In this document: positions 47,699 to 54,948 of the stretch, piece after piece
Position numbering within the stretch: the first letter of the stretch is position 1
Layout of the letters: each line of letters begins with the position of its first letter
Assembly (NCBI RefSeq): GCF_947500985.1
Contig: NZ_CANMTX010000004.1
Coordinates: 62,001 to 126,000 of the forward strand
Reading direction: 5' to 3'
Length of the DNA stretch: 64,000 nucleotides
Source of the DNA: an uncultured Maribacter sp.
GTDB lineage: Bacteria; Bacteroidota; Bacteroidia; Flavobacteriales; Flavobacteriaceae
Notes under the pieces: model-generated
Told to the model about the DNA's origin: nothing
Seen by the model: only the letters and a program-made list of their open reading frames with translations
The model's database searches: none
Translations under genes and position numbers: made by a program

Positions 47699-48793
47699 AT
47701 GAGCGAAGCAAGACATAATTGGTCAAAAGAAGAAATTTTAGAAATATACAATAAGCCTTTAATGGAGCTACTTTATGAAGCTGCAACTGTGCACAGAAAA
47801 AATCATGACCCTAATACGGTACAAGTTTCTACGTTACTTTCTATAAAAACAGGCGGTTGTCCAGAAGATTGTGGGTATTGTCCACAAGCTGCTCGTTACC
47901 ATACCGACATTGAAGGTAACGATCTTATGGCTGTTTCTCAGGTAAAAGCTCAGGCGCTAAGAGCTAAGGCTTCCGGTAGTTCTCGTGTTTGTATGGGAGC
48001 TGCATGGCGAAATGTAAAAGATGGTCCTGAGTTTGATCAAGTGTTAGAAATGGTACGTACCATTAATAAGCTTGATATGGAGGTTTGCTGTACTTTAGGT
48101 ATGATTACCGAGAATCAGGCAAAACGTTTGGCAGAAGCAGGCTTATACGCTTACAATCACAATTTAGATACTTCAGAAGATTATTATAAAGATGTTATTT
48201 CTACTCGTGCCTTTGAGGATCGTTTAGATACTATTGAAAATGTTCGTAAAAGTAATGTTACTGTTTGTAGCGGTGGTATTATTGGTATGGGTGAGGCATT
48301 GGAAGATAGAGCAGGTATGTTAGTTGCTTTGACATCATTGAATCCGCAACCAGAATCAGTACCAATTAATGCATTAGTTGCTGTAGAAGGCACGCCAATG
48401 GAAGATATTGAACCAGTTTCAATATGGGATATGATTCGTATGGTAGCTACTACAAGAATTGTAATGCCAGAAACTCAAGTACGTTTATCTGCAGGTAGAA
48501 CTGAAATGAGTAGAGAAGGGCAGGCAATGTGTTTCTTTGCAGGGGCGAATTCTATTTTTGCAGGCGATAAATTGTTGACCACTCCGAATCCTGATGTAAA
48601 TGAGGATATGGCGATGTTCAAAATGTTAGGTTTAAATCCGCAAAAACCATTTACGAAGGTGTCACAGCCTAAAACGGTAGAAGCAGAAGATTCTCAAATT
48701 GAATCTTTAGGTGAAAAACCAAAATGGTCTAGACCAGGTCACTCTATTGAGCGTAATGAAACTGCGAAGCAAAAGGCTAAAATTATTGACTAA
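47699..48793 (+). CDS. bioB: Biotin synthase
   Basis: A 364-residue radical SAM enzyme that inserts sulfur into dethiobiotin. The radical SAM cluster motif is GGCPEDCGYCPQAARYHT (C-x3-C-x2-C). The second-cluster cysteines lie in SRVCMGAAWR, EVCCTLGM and VCSGGIIGMGE. The ring-binding segment NALVAVEGTPMED and the C-terminal RLSAGRTEMSREGQ, which contains the conserved Arg, also match. A C-terminal extension of about 40 charged residues (ending QKAKIID) goes beyond the E. coli enzyme. It has its own promoter and is the last biotin gene in the window. Confidence 0.98.
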   Translation: MSEARHNWSKEEILEIYNKPLMELLYEAATVHRKNHDPNTVQVSTLLSIKTGGCPEDCGYCPQAARYHTDIEGNDLMAVSQVKAQALRAKASGSSRVCMGAAWRNVKDGPEFDQVLEMVRTINKLDMEVCCTLGMITENQAKRLAEAGLYAYNHNLDTSEDYYKDVISTRAFEDRLDTIENVRKSNVTVCSGGIIGMGEALEDRAGMLVALTSLNPQPESVPINALVAVEGTPMEDIEPVSIWDMIRMVATTRIVMPETQVRLSAGRTEMSREGQAMCFFAGANSIFAGDKLLTTPNPDVNEDMAMFKMLGLNPQKPFTKVSQPKTVEAEDSQIESLGEKPKWSRPGHSIERNETAKQKAKIID

Positions 48794-48819
48794 GGTTACA
48801 TTAATACATTTTTAAGAAA

Positions 48820-48846
48820 TTGTTTTCTTTACGTTAATTACCTTTG
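48820..48846 (+). promoter_or_regulatory. Candidate promoter of the JmjC-like gene
   Basis: TTG (48820-48822) and TACCTTTG (48839-48846) are 16 bases apart. The -7 element lies 24 bases before the TTG start codon at 48871. Confidence 0.5.
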
Positions 48847-48870
48847 GCTTCCCTAAAAAACCATGTGTAA

Positions 48871-49731
48871 TTGAAGTTAGCAGATATTCCGAGGGTAAAA
48901 CATATTACCAAGGACAACTTTATTAACGACTACTTTAAACCTCAAAAACCTGTTGTTTTAGAACAGGCTATTGAAGATTGGCCTGCTTATAACAAGTGGA
49001 ACCTAGACTATATTAAAGAAGTAGCGGGCAATATTACTGTGCCTTTGTATGATGATAGACCAGTTCAGCATAAAGATGGTTTCAATGAACCACATGCCAA
49101 AATGAAAATGGCAGAATATGTGGATCTATTAAAGAAAGAGCCTACCAAGTATAGAATTTTTCTTTGGAATATTTTAAAGGAAGTACCAGCTCTACAGAAA
49201 GATTATAAGTTTCCTGACTTCGGGTTAAGGCTTTTAAAAGGTGTGCCAATGATGTTTTTCGGCGGACGAGACTCGTATACTTTCATGCATTACGATATCG
49301 ATTTGGCGAATATATTTCATTTTCATTTCGATGGAGAAAAAGAGGTTGTCCTGTTTCCGCAGTCAGAAACGAAAAATCTATATAAGGTGCCACATTCTTT
49401 AATTACACATGAGAGTATAGATTTCTCAAATCCTGATTACTTAAAGTGGCCAGCTTTGAAAAAGGCAAAAGGATTCAAAACTACTTTATCACACGGCGAG
49501 GTTCTATATATGCCAGAAGGTTATTGGCATTATATGAAATACAACACTCCGGGATTTTCAATGAGTTTGAGGGGATTAGCGCATAACCCTAAGAATTTGG
49601 CTAAGGCATCGTATAATATTGTAGTGATGCGCTACTATGACGTGTTAATGCGCAAGCTAAAAGGGCAAGATTGGATTGATTGGAAAAATAAAGAAGCCAT
49701 ATCTAGAACCAATAAAAATCAAAAAGTGTAA
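48871..49731 (+). CDS. Cupin-like (JmjC-type) 2-oxoglutarate/iron oxygenase
   Basis: A 286-residue protein with the JmjC/cupin_8 pattern: KPVVLEQAIEDWPAYNKWN, GGRDSYTFMHYDIDLANIFH with metal ligands His and Asp, KEVVLFPQSE and the distal His in MPEGYWHYMKY. These suggest Fe(II)/2-oxoglutarate-dependent hydroxylation, perhaps of a protein side chain; the substrate is unknown. Start is a TTG (48871), the first residues being those expected for the family (MKLADIPRVKHI). It is transcribed from its own promoter after bioB. Confidence 0.86.
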   Translation: MKLADIPRVKHITKDNFINDYFKPQKPVVLEQAIEDWPAYNKWNLDYIKEVAGNITVPLYDDRPVQHKDGFNEPHAKMKMAEYVDLLKKEPTKYRIFLWNILKEVPALQKDYKFPDFGLRLLKGVPMMFFGGRDSYTFMHYDIDLANIFHFHFDGEKEVVLFPQSETKNLYKVPHSLITHESIDFSNPDYLKWPALKKAKGFKTTLSHGEVLYMPEGYWHYMKYNTPGFSMSLRGLAHNPKNLAKASYNIVVMRYYDVLMRKLKGQDWIDWKNKEAISRTNKNQKV

Positions 49732-49749
49732 ACAGAAATTGAATGAGTA

Positions 49750-50226
49750 TTATTTTATAAGCTCAAATGTTTTTTCATACACCAAATGACTTTCCCAGCC
49801 ACGATATAAAAGGTAATCTGCTAATTTTTTTCTTCGCTTTTGAATATTAGTTTCGGTAATCTGTCGTAATCTTTTGTGAGCTAAATCATCTAAAGCTGTC
49901 AAGTAAGCTTCCGGCTCAATTTCTTTCAAGGCGGTTGTGATATTATATTTAGAAATGTTTCTAAATTTCAGTTCTCTAACAATTCTATTTTTTCCCCATT
50001 TTTTAATGTTGAATTTGCCACGAGCAAAACTCTTTGCAAAACGCTCTTCGTTTAAGAACCGGTCTTCAATAAGTTGGGCAATAATGGTATCGACTGCTAA
50101 TGGAATCATACCCATGTCTTTCAATTTCGCAACCACCTCTTTATGGCAGCGATCTTGGTAAGCGCAGTAGCTTTCTATTTTTTTAGTAGCCTCTTGAACA
50201 GTGTAGCCTTTTGTTTTTTCGTTCAA
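49750..50226 (-). CDS. recX: Regulatory protein RecX
   Basis: A 158-residue helical RecA modulator with three-helix repeat units: AYQDRCHKEVVAKLKDMGMI, LIEDRFLNEERFAKSFARGK and KWGKNRIVRELKFRNIS. RecX inhibits or remodels RecA filaments. recA is not in the window. The start is a TTG with no nearby in-frame ATG, which is common in this region. It is convergent with the JmjC-like gene. Confidence 0.88.
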   Translation of the reverse strand: MNEKTKGYTVQEATKKIESYCAYQDRCHKEVVAKLKDMGMIPLAVDTIIAQLIEDRFLNEERFAKSFARGKFNIKKWGKNRIVRELKFRNISKYNITTALKEIEPEAYLTALDDLAHKRLRQITETNIQKRRKKLADYLLYRGWESHLVYEKTFELIK

Positions 50227-50260
50227 TGATGATATTTAATAAAATTTGAAATTAGGACGG

Positions 50261-51061
50261 TCATGCCGCAAAGATATAACCAAAAGCAAAACTGAGTAAA
50301 AATATTAAGGCACCAACTGCTATTCCTACTCCAACCGTTATAAGTAAAAATAAAATCACCTTTAAAATTGATTGACCAATGGTAAGTTTATATAGTCTAC
50401 CATAAACATAAGTATAATAAAAAATCAATAGAGGATATATTAAAAGAAACAGACTAGGATGAACCCAAATAGCTATAAAAAATATTAGAGAGGTAGTTAA
50501 AAAACTTAAACCCTGAATGTAACAATTGGCTACAATATGTTCTGCATAATTGTAAGGTTTTCTGTATACTAAAAATGCTATCAATGTGTATATGGGAAGT
50601 AAAAGGATTACCATTATGTTAAAGTACTTAAGCATAAATTTTGAGCTTTCGGTTGATTTGGTCAACTGCTCTGCCTTAAATTCTGGATCTGCAAATGGTC
50701 CACCCAGTATTTCTGCATACCAATTAATTTGTGATTCATTAAAATCGTTCATTACTGATATGTATTCTTTATCAAAAGAATTAAATACAAACAAGTTGAT
50801 TGCCATACATATAGTTAAGAAAGCAAAAGGGTTTAAGAATTTTTTACGTGTACCGTTATAATATTCTCTAAGAAGCACTCCAGGTCTTAAAATCAAGTAT
50901 TTAATGGTAACAAAATACTTGTTGTCCCACCCAATATAATTTTGAAAGGCGTCCTCTATAATACGTTTAATAGTTATTCTTTCAGAGACTATTTTAGCAC
51001 CACATTGGTTACAGTAAAATGATTGATGAACTAGAGCAGAAGAACAATTTTTGCAAGACAT
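50261..51061 (-). CDS. DUF3667 membrane protein with N-terminal zinc ribbon
   Basis: A 266-residue protein. The first 30 residues form a zinc ribbon (CKNCSSALVHQSFYCNQCG). A DUF3667 core follows, with FLNPFAFLTICMAINLFVF and the conserved NGTRKKFLNPF turn. Four to five membrane helices lie between residues 75 and 262. Function unknown. It is between recX and the RNase G gene on the same strand but separated from the latter by a strong terminator, so it is probably transcribed on its own. Confidence 0.85.
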   Translation of the reverse strand: MSCKNCSSALVHQSFYCNQCGAKIVSERITIKRIIEDAFQNYIGWDNKYFVTIKYLILRPGVLLREYYNGTRKKFLNPFAFLTICMAINLFVFNSFDKEYISVMNDFNESQINWYAEILGGPFADPEFKAEQLTKSTESSKFMLKYFNIMVILLLPIYTLIAFLVYRKPYNYAEHIVANCYIQGLSFLTTSLIFFIAIWVHPSLFLLIYPLLIFYYTYVYGRLYKLTIGQSILKVILFLLITVGVGIAVGALIFLLSFAFGYIFAA

Positions 51062-51114
51062 TTACTTTGGTTGGTTAGGAATTTGATGGTTAAAATACAT
51101 AAAAACCTAAAACA

Positions 51115-51146
51115 AAAAAAGCGACTCTTTTGGGAGTCGCTTTTTT
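51115..51146 (-). terminator. Terminator of the RNase G gene
   Basis: GCGACTC (51121-51127) pairs with GAGTCGC (51134-51140) around TTTTGG, flanked by A and T runs, so it can work on both strands. It lies just after the RNase G stop at 51149 on the minus strand. Confidence 0.82.
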
Positions 51147-51148
51147 CA

Positions 51149-52699
51149 TTAATATATTGTTTTGCCGTCTTTATTTTTAAAACGGTATTCTAGATACGTA
51201 TACGCATCGCGTGGTTGAATTTTAATCCATTTTTTATACTCTAAGAACCACTTTGTTCTCATCGATGGAAAACCTTTTGTTATATAGGCTGCTATAAAAG
51301 GGTGTATATTCAAAGTTATACTACTATCCTTTTTAGGGCCTTTAAGAAGTTTTTCAAGGTCCGATGTAATTTTATCTATTAAAACAATAGGTGCTTCCAC
51401 CTGTTTCCCAGAATTGTTTGGGTCCTCTTCAGTTGTTTTAATATTCATTTCAGGTCGTACCCTTTGTCGGGTAATCTGAATTAAACCAAATTTACTAGGA
51501 GGTAGTATTTTGTGCTTGGCACGATCATCTTTCATCTCATCTCTAAGATGTTCAAAAAGCCTTTTTCTATGTTGTGGTTTTACCATATCGATAAAATCTA
51601 CAACTATAATACCGCCCATATCACGAAGGCGTAGTTGCCTTGCAATTTCTGATGCGGATAAAAGATTTACCTCTAGGGCAGTATCTTCTTGGTTTTTAGC
51701 TTTGTTTGATCTATTGCCACTGTTAACGTCTATAACATGAAGTGCTTCTGTATGCTCTATAATTAAATAGGCGCCTTTGCTCATTGCGGCAGTACGGCCA
51801 AAAGACGTTTTAATCTGTCTTTCAATACCAAATTTTTCAAAAATAGGTACGTTGGTGTTATTATAGTGCTTAACGATGCTCTCTTTTTCGGGAGCAATTT
51901 CCGACACATAGTCCTTAATTTCATTGTATAAGGTGTCGTCATCTACATGTATTCCGGTAAAACTATCATTAAATACATCTCTTAAAATAGAAGATGCTCT
52001 ATTGAGTTCTACAAATACTTTTGATGGTGTCTGCGCACGTTGTAATTTTTTACACATTGCTGTCCATTTGTTCAGCAAGTTTTCTAGATCTTTGTCCAGT
52101 TCTGCAACTTTTTGTCCTTCTGCGACTGTTCTAATGATAACACCAAAACCTTTAGGTTTAATGCTTCTAACTAGTCTTTTTAACCTGTCTTTTTCTTCTT
52201 TGCTCGCAATCTTTTGAGATACGGATACACGGTCAGAAAAAGGAACCATTACCAAGTAGCGTCCGGCAATTGATAGCTCAGAACTAATTCTTGGTCCTTT
52301 AGTAGATATAGGTTCTTTTACAATTTGAACCAATAGAGATTGGTTTGCTTTAATGACATCGGTAATAACACCGTTTTTGTCAATATCGGTCTCGGCCGGG
52401 AAATTTCCTAAGGTGTAATCCGTTAGTTTTCCTGTGCTCACTTGTTTTATGAACTTAAGCATAGAAGATAATTGCGGACCAAGGTCATGGTAATGCAAGA
52501 ATGCATCTTTTTCATAACCAACGTTTACAAACGCTGCGTTAAGCCCGGTAACTGGTTTTCTGATTTTGGCGAGAAAAATATCACCTACAGAAAAGTCGTT
52601 ACTGTTTTCTTCTTTATGCAGTTCAGTGAGTTTTCCGTCTTTTAACAAGGCAAAGTCAACAGATTGGGAACTAGATCTTACGATTAATTCTCTATTCAC
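51149..52699 (-). CDS. rng: Ribonuclease G/E family protein
   Basis: A 516-residue RNase G-type endonuclease. The N-terminal S1-like RNA-binding domain contains SVGDIFLAKIRKPVTGLNAA, and the nuclease core includes the metal-binding DVNSG and VVDFIDMVKPQHRKR stretches, so catalytic Asp residues are in place. The zinc-link CPxC segment present in E. coli RNase E/G is missing, and the corresponding place reads RQRVRPEMNIKTTEED. This appears typical of Bacteroidota, but dimer stability may differ. The start is a GTG (52697-52699), with a candidate promoter TACATTTG at 52772-52779 on the minus strand. It functions in rRNA and mRNA processing. Confidence 0.9.
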   Translation of the reverse strand: MNRELIVRSSSQSVDFALLKDGKLTELHKEENSNDFSVGDIFLAKIRKPVTGLNAAFVNVGYEKDAFLHYHDLGPQLSSMLKFIKQVSTGKLTDYTLGNFPAETDIDKNGVITDVIKANQSLLVQIVKEPISTKGPRISSELSIAGRYLVMVPFSDRVSVSQKIASKEEKDRLKRLVRSIKPKGFGVIIRTVAEGQKVAELDKDLENLLNKWTAMCKKLQRAQTPSKVFVELNRASSILRDVFNDSFTGIHVDDDTLYNEIKDYVSEIAPEKESIVKHYNNTNVPIFEKFGIERQIKTSFGRTAAMSKGAYLIIEHTEALHVIDVNSGNRSNKAKNQEDTALEVNLLSASEIARQLRLRDMGGIIVVDFIDMVKPQHRKRLFEHLRDEMKDDRAKHKILPPSKFGLIQITRQRVRPEMNIKTTEEDPNNSGKQVEAPIVLIDKITSDLEKLLKGPKKDSSITLNIHPFIAAYITKGFPSMRTKWFLEYKKWIKIQPRDAYTYLEYRFKNKDGKTIY

Positions 52700-52771
52700 C
52701 TGAATATATTTTTAGTCGTTTCGCCTATTAAAATAGGGAACGAACTGATTAAACAATACCATAGACAAATA

Positions 52772-52779
52772 CAAATGTA
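52772..52779 (-). promoter_or_regulatory. Candidate -7 promoter element of rng within a small dyad
   Basis: On the minus strand it reads TACATTTG. It lies inside the dyad CAAATAC-aaat-GTATTTG (52766-52783), about 70 bases before the GTG start and after the terminator of the preceding gene. Confidence 0.45.
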
Positions 52780-52830
52780 TTTGCCGAAATCCAAAATCTG
52801 GATCTCTATGTCAATGAACGTATTTTAAAA

Positions 52831-52861
52831 AGAAAAAGTAGTTATTAAAACTACTTTTTCT
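52831..52861 (-). terminator. Terminator overlapping the stop of the 29-residue peptide gene
   Basis: AGAAAAAGTAG pairs perfectly with CTACTTTTTCT over 11 base pairs around a nine-base loop. On the minus strand the upstream arm includes the gene's last codons and TAG stop, so the terminator and coding sequence overlap. Confidence 0.75.
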
Positions 52862-52940
52862 TGTGTCGGTTAGCTCTTCTACGCTTCTTGCGCTTGTGTG
52901 TAGCTACCTTATGTCTCTTTCTTTTCTTACCGCTTGGCAT
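52851..52940 (-). CDS. 29-residue Lys/Arg-rich peptide, probably ribosome-associated
   Basis: An ATG at 52938-52940 opens 30 codons. The peptide MPSGKKRKRHKVATHKRKKR continues RRANRHKKK; nearly two thirds are Lys, Arg or His, and there are no acidic residues. I recall near-identical peptides across Bacteroidota beside HU genes. A cryo-EM study of the Flavobacterium johnsoniae ribosome described an extra small protein, bL38; whether this is it I cannot confirm. It lies 22 bases after the HU gene, in the same transcript, and ends at a terminator whose stem contains its stop. Highly basic composition fits rRNA binding. Confidence 0.78.
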   Translation of the reverse strand: MPSGKKRKRHKVATHKRKKRRRANRHKKK

Positions 52941-52962
52941 AAAGTTCTTTTTTTAAGATTAA

Positions 52963-53253
52963 TTATTTTACGTGTACGTTGCTCTTAACTCCTTCTACAA
53001 AAACCTTTGCAGGCTTAAATGCTGGAATGTTGTGAGCGGGTATTTTAATAGTTGTGTTTTTGGAAATATTTCTACCGGTTTTTTCGGCTCTAGTTTTAAT
53101 GATAAAACTACCAAAACCTCTTAGGTAAACATTATCACCACTTTCTAGTGATGTTTTTACCTCTTCCATAAAAGATTCAACAGTTGCCTGTACATCTCCT
53201 TTTTCAATTCCCAGCTTATCTGAGATCTTCGATACAATTTCCGCTTTCGTCAT
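52963..53253 (-). CDS. HU-family DNA-binding protein
   Basis: A 96-residue nucleoid protein. Family signs: MTKAEIVSKISDKLGIEKGD, VYLRGFGSFIIKTRAEKTGR and the DNA-bending beta-arm tip RNISKNTTIKIPAHNIPAFKP with the intercalating Pro. It binds and bends DNA non-specifically as a dimer. Promoter element TATATTTG lies upstream on the minus strand. The 29-residue basic peptide gene follows 22 bases later. Confidence 0.96.
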   Translation of the reverse strand: MTKAEIVSKISDKLGIEKGDVQATVESFMEEVKTSLESGDNVYLRGFGSFIIKTRAEKTGRNISKNTTIKIPAHNIPAFKPAKVFVEGVKSNVHVK

Positions 53254-53291
53254 CTTTCAATATTAGATTTTCTGTATGTTTTTTCGGGTTG

Positions 53292-53299
53292 CAAATATA
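53292..53299 (-). promoter_or_regulatory. Candidate -7 promoter element of the HU gene
   Basis: On the minus strand this reads TATATTTG followed by CAACC, an exact match to TAnnTTTG, ending 38 bases upstream of the HU ATG. Confidence 0.55.
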
Positions 53300-53380
53300 T
53301 AAATTAAATTCAATCTTTCTTTCTAATGGGTTAATTTTAAGTGTATAAACTGCTACTTTTATAACTTAGTATTGAATAGC

Positions 53381-54430
53381 ATGTCATTTTCGAGTAAAAT
53401 TTTAGATTGGTATCATGATAATAAGCGCAGTTTACCATGGCGTGCGAGTACTGATCCATACAAAATTTGGCTATCAGAAATTATTCTTCAACAAACGCGT
53501 GTAGCTCAGGGAACCCCGTATTACTTGAGTTTTGTGGAAAATTTTCCAACTGTATATGATCTAGCCAATGCAAATGAAGAGCAAGTTTTAAAACTTTGGC
53601 AAGGGCTCGGGTATTATTCAAGAGCTAGAAATCTTCATGCCGCTGCAAAAATGGTGGTCGAGCAGTATGATGGGAAATTTCCTGATAATTATAAGAAACT
53701 TTTAACACTGAAAGGTGTCGGCGACTATACTGCAAGTGCAATTTCGTCTATTTGTTTCAATGAAGCGCAAGCTGTAGTAGATGGAAATGTATATAGAGTA
53801 CTCTCTAGATACTATGGTATAGACACTCCTATTAATAGTACAGAGGGTATTAAATATTTTAAAAGCTTGGCGCAAAAAGTCATGGATCCCGCTAATATTC
53901 GAGACTATAACCAAGGTATTATGGAGTTTGGAGCCATACAATGCTCCCCGAAAAAACCTTTATGCCTGCTTTGCCCACTAAATGATAGTTGTGTAGCTCT
54001 TGAAAAAGGTTTGCTAGATACCTTACCAGTGAAGTTAAAGAAGACAAAAGTGCGTAATCGATACTTCAATTATCTTATACCTATATATAAGGATGCTGAT
54101 GGGCATCAATTCACAAGTCTAAATCAAAGAACCGGCAAAGGTATTTGGCAGAATCTTTGGCAGTTTCCTTTGCTTGAGTCAGATAATGTATTAGAAATAG
54201 ATGATATTATTATAAGGTATAAAGAAGTACTTGGTGATATGAAGTCTAGCGAAGTAATAATGTACAATGAAAATGCAATCGTACATAAGCTGTCGCATCA
54301 ACACCTGCATACGAAGTTCTGGTTGGTGTATATAAATGATGATTTTGAAGGTAAGATTCCTGTAGAAAAAATAACCGATTTTCCGGTGCCAGTTTTAATC
54401 GCAGATTTTATCAAAGCATTTAAATTTTAG
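53381..54430 (+). CDS. mutY: A/G-specific adenine glycosylase
   Basis: A 349-residue base-excision repair enzyme that removes adenine opposite 8-oxoguanine. It has LPWRASTDPYKIWLSEIILQ with the catalytic Glu, the helix-hairpin-helix LKGVGDYTAS and the catalytic Asp in VVDGNVYRVL. A 4Fe-4S loop with CSPKKPLCLLCPLNDSC has C-x6-C-x2-C-x5-C spacing. The C-terminal NUDIX-like domain recognises 8-oxoG. ATG at 53381 is preferred to the TTG at 53372. It is the first gene of mutY-ssb-gldE-gldD, an order well known in Flavobacteria. Confidence 0.96.
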   Translation: MSFSSKILDWYHDNKRSLPWRASTDPYKIWLSEIILQQTRVAQGTPYYLSFVENFPTVYDLANANEEQVLKLWQGLGYYSRARNLHAAAKMVVEQYDGKFPDNYKKLLTLKGVGDYTASAISSICFNEAQAVVDGNVYRVLSRYYGIDTPINSTEGIKYFKSLAQKVMDPANIRDYNQGIMEFGAIQCSPKKPLCLLCPLNDSCVALEKGLLDTLPVKLKKTKVRNRYFNYLIPIYKDADGHQFTSLNQRTGKGIWQNLWQFPLLESDNVLEIDDIIIRYKEVLGDMKSSEVIMYNENAIVHKLSHQHLHTKFWLVYINDDFEGKIPVEKITDFPVPVLIADFIKAFKF

Positions 54431-54438
54431 TACTTTTG
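54431..54438 (+). promoter_or_regulatory. Candidate -7 promoter element of ssb
   Basis: TACTTTTG matches TAnnTTTG and sits directly after the mutY stop, 19 bases before the ssb ATG. Confidence 0.5.
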
Positions 54439-54457
54439 ATTTTTATATCTTTAAGTT

Positions 54458-54928
54458 ATGAGCGGTACATTAAATAAGGTAATGTTGATTGGGCATTTAG
54501 GTGATGAAGTTAAAATGCATTATTTTGAAGGAGGCGGTAGTATTGGTAGATTTCCAATAGCTACAAATGAGACATATACCAACAAATCTACTGGTGAACG
54601 TGTTTCAAATACAGATTGGCACAATGTGGTAGTTAGAAATAAAGCTGCTGAAATTTGTGAAAAATATTTAAGTAAAGGTGATAAGGTATATGTAGAAGGC
54701 AGATTGAAAAATCGTCAATGGCAAGGTGAAGATGGTAATACCAGATATTCAACTGAAGTTCATGTGCAAGAATTTACATTTTTGACAACCAAGAAAGAGG
54801 GTATGCAAAACAATGGAGGTTCAGCGCCTGCTGCTCAGAAACCAGCAAGTATTGAAAGTAAAGCGCCATCTAAAGCATCAGCTCCTGCACCTGCAAGTCC
54901 AGATGAGGATGATGATTTACCATTCTAA
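54458..54928 (+). CDS. ssb: Single-stranded DNA-binding protein
   Basis: A 156-residue SSB with the OB-fold N-terminus (LNKVMLIGHLGDEVKMHYFE, TDWHNVVVRNKAAEICEKYL, KVYVEGRLKNRQWQ). A flexible Gly/Pro/Ala/Ser region follows and the protein ends in the acidic tip DEDDDLPF, which recruits repair and replication partners. It follows mutY and has its own promoter-like element. gldE starts 20 bases downstream. Confidence 0.97.
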   Translation: MSGTLNKVMLIGHLGDEVKMHYFEGGGSIGRFPIATNETYTNKSTGERVSNTDWHNVVVRNKAAEICEKYLSKGDKVYVEGRLKNRQWQGEDGNTRYSTEVHVQEFTFLTTKKEGMQNNGGSAPAAQKPASIESKAPSKASAPAPASPDEDDDLPF

Positions 54929-54948
54929 CAAAATTTAAATAACAACTA

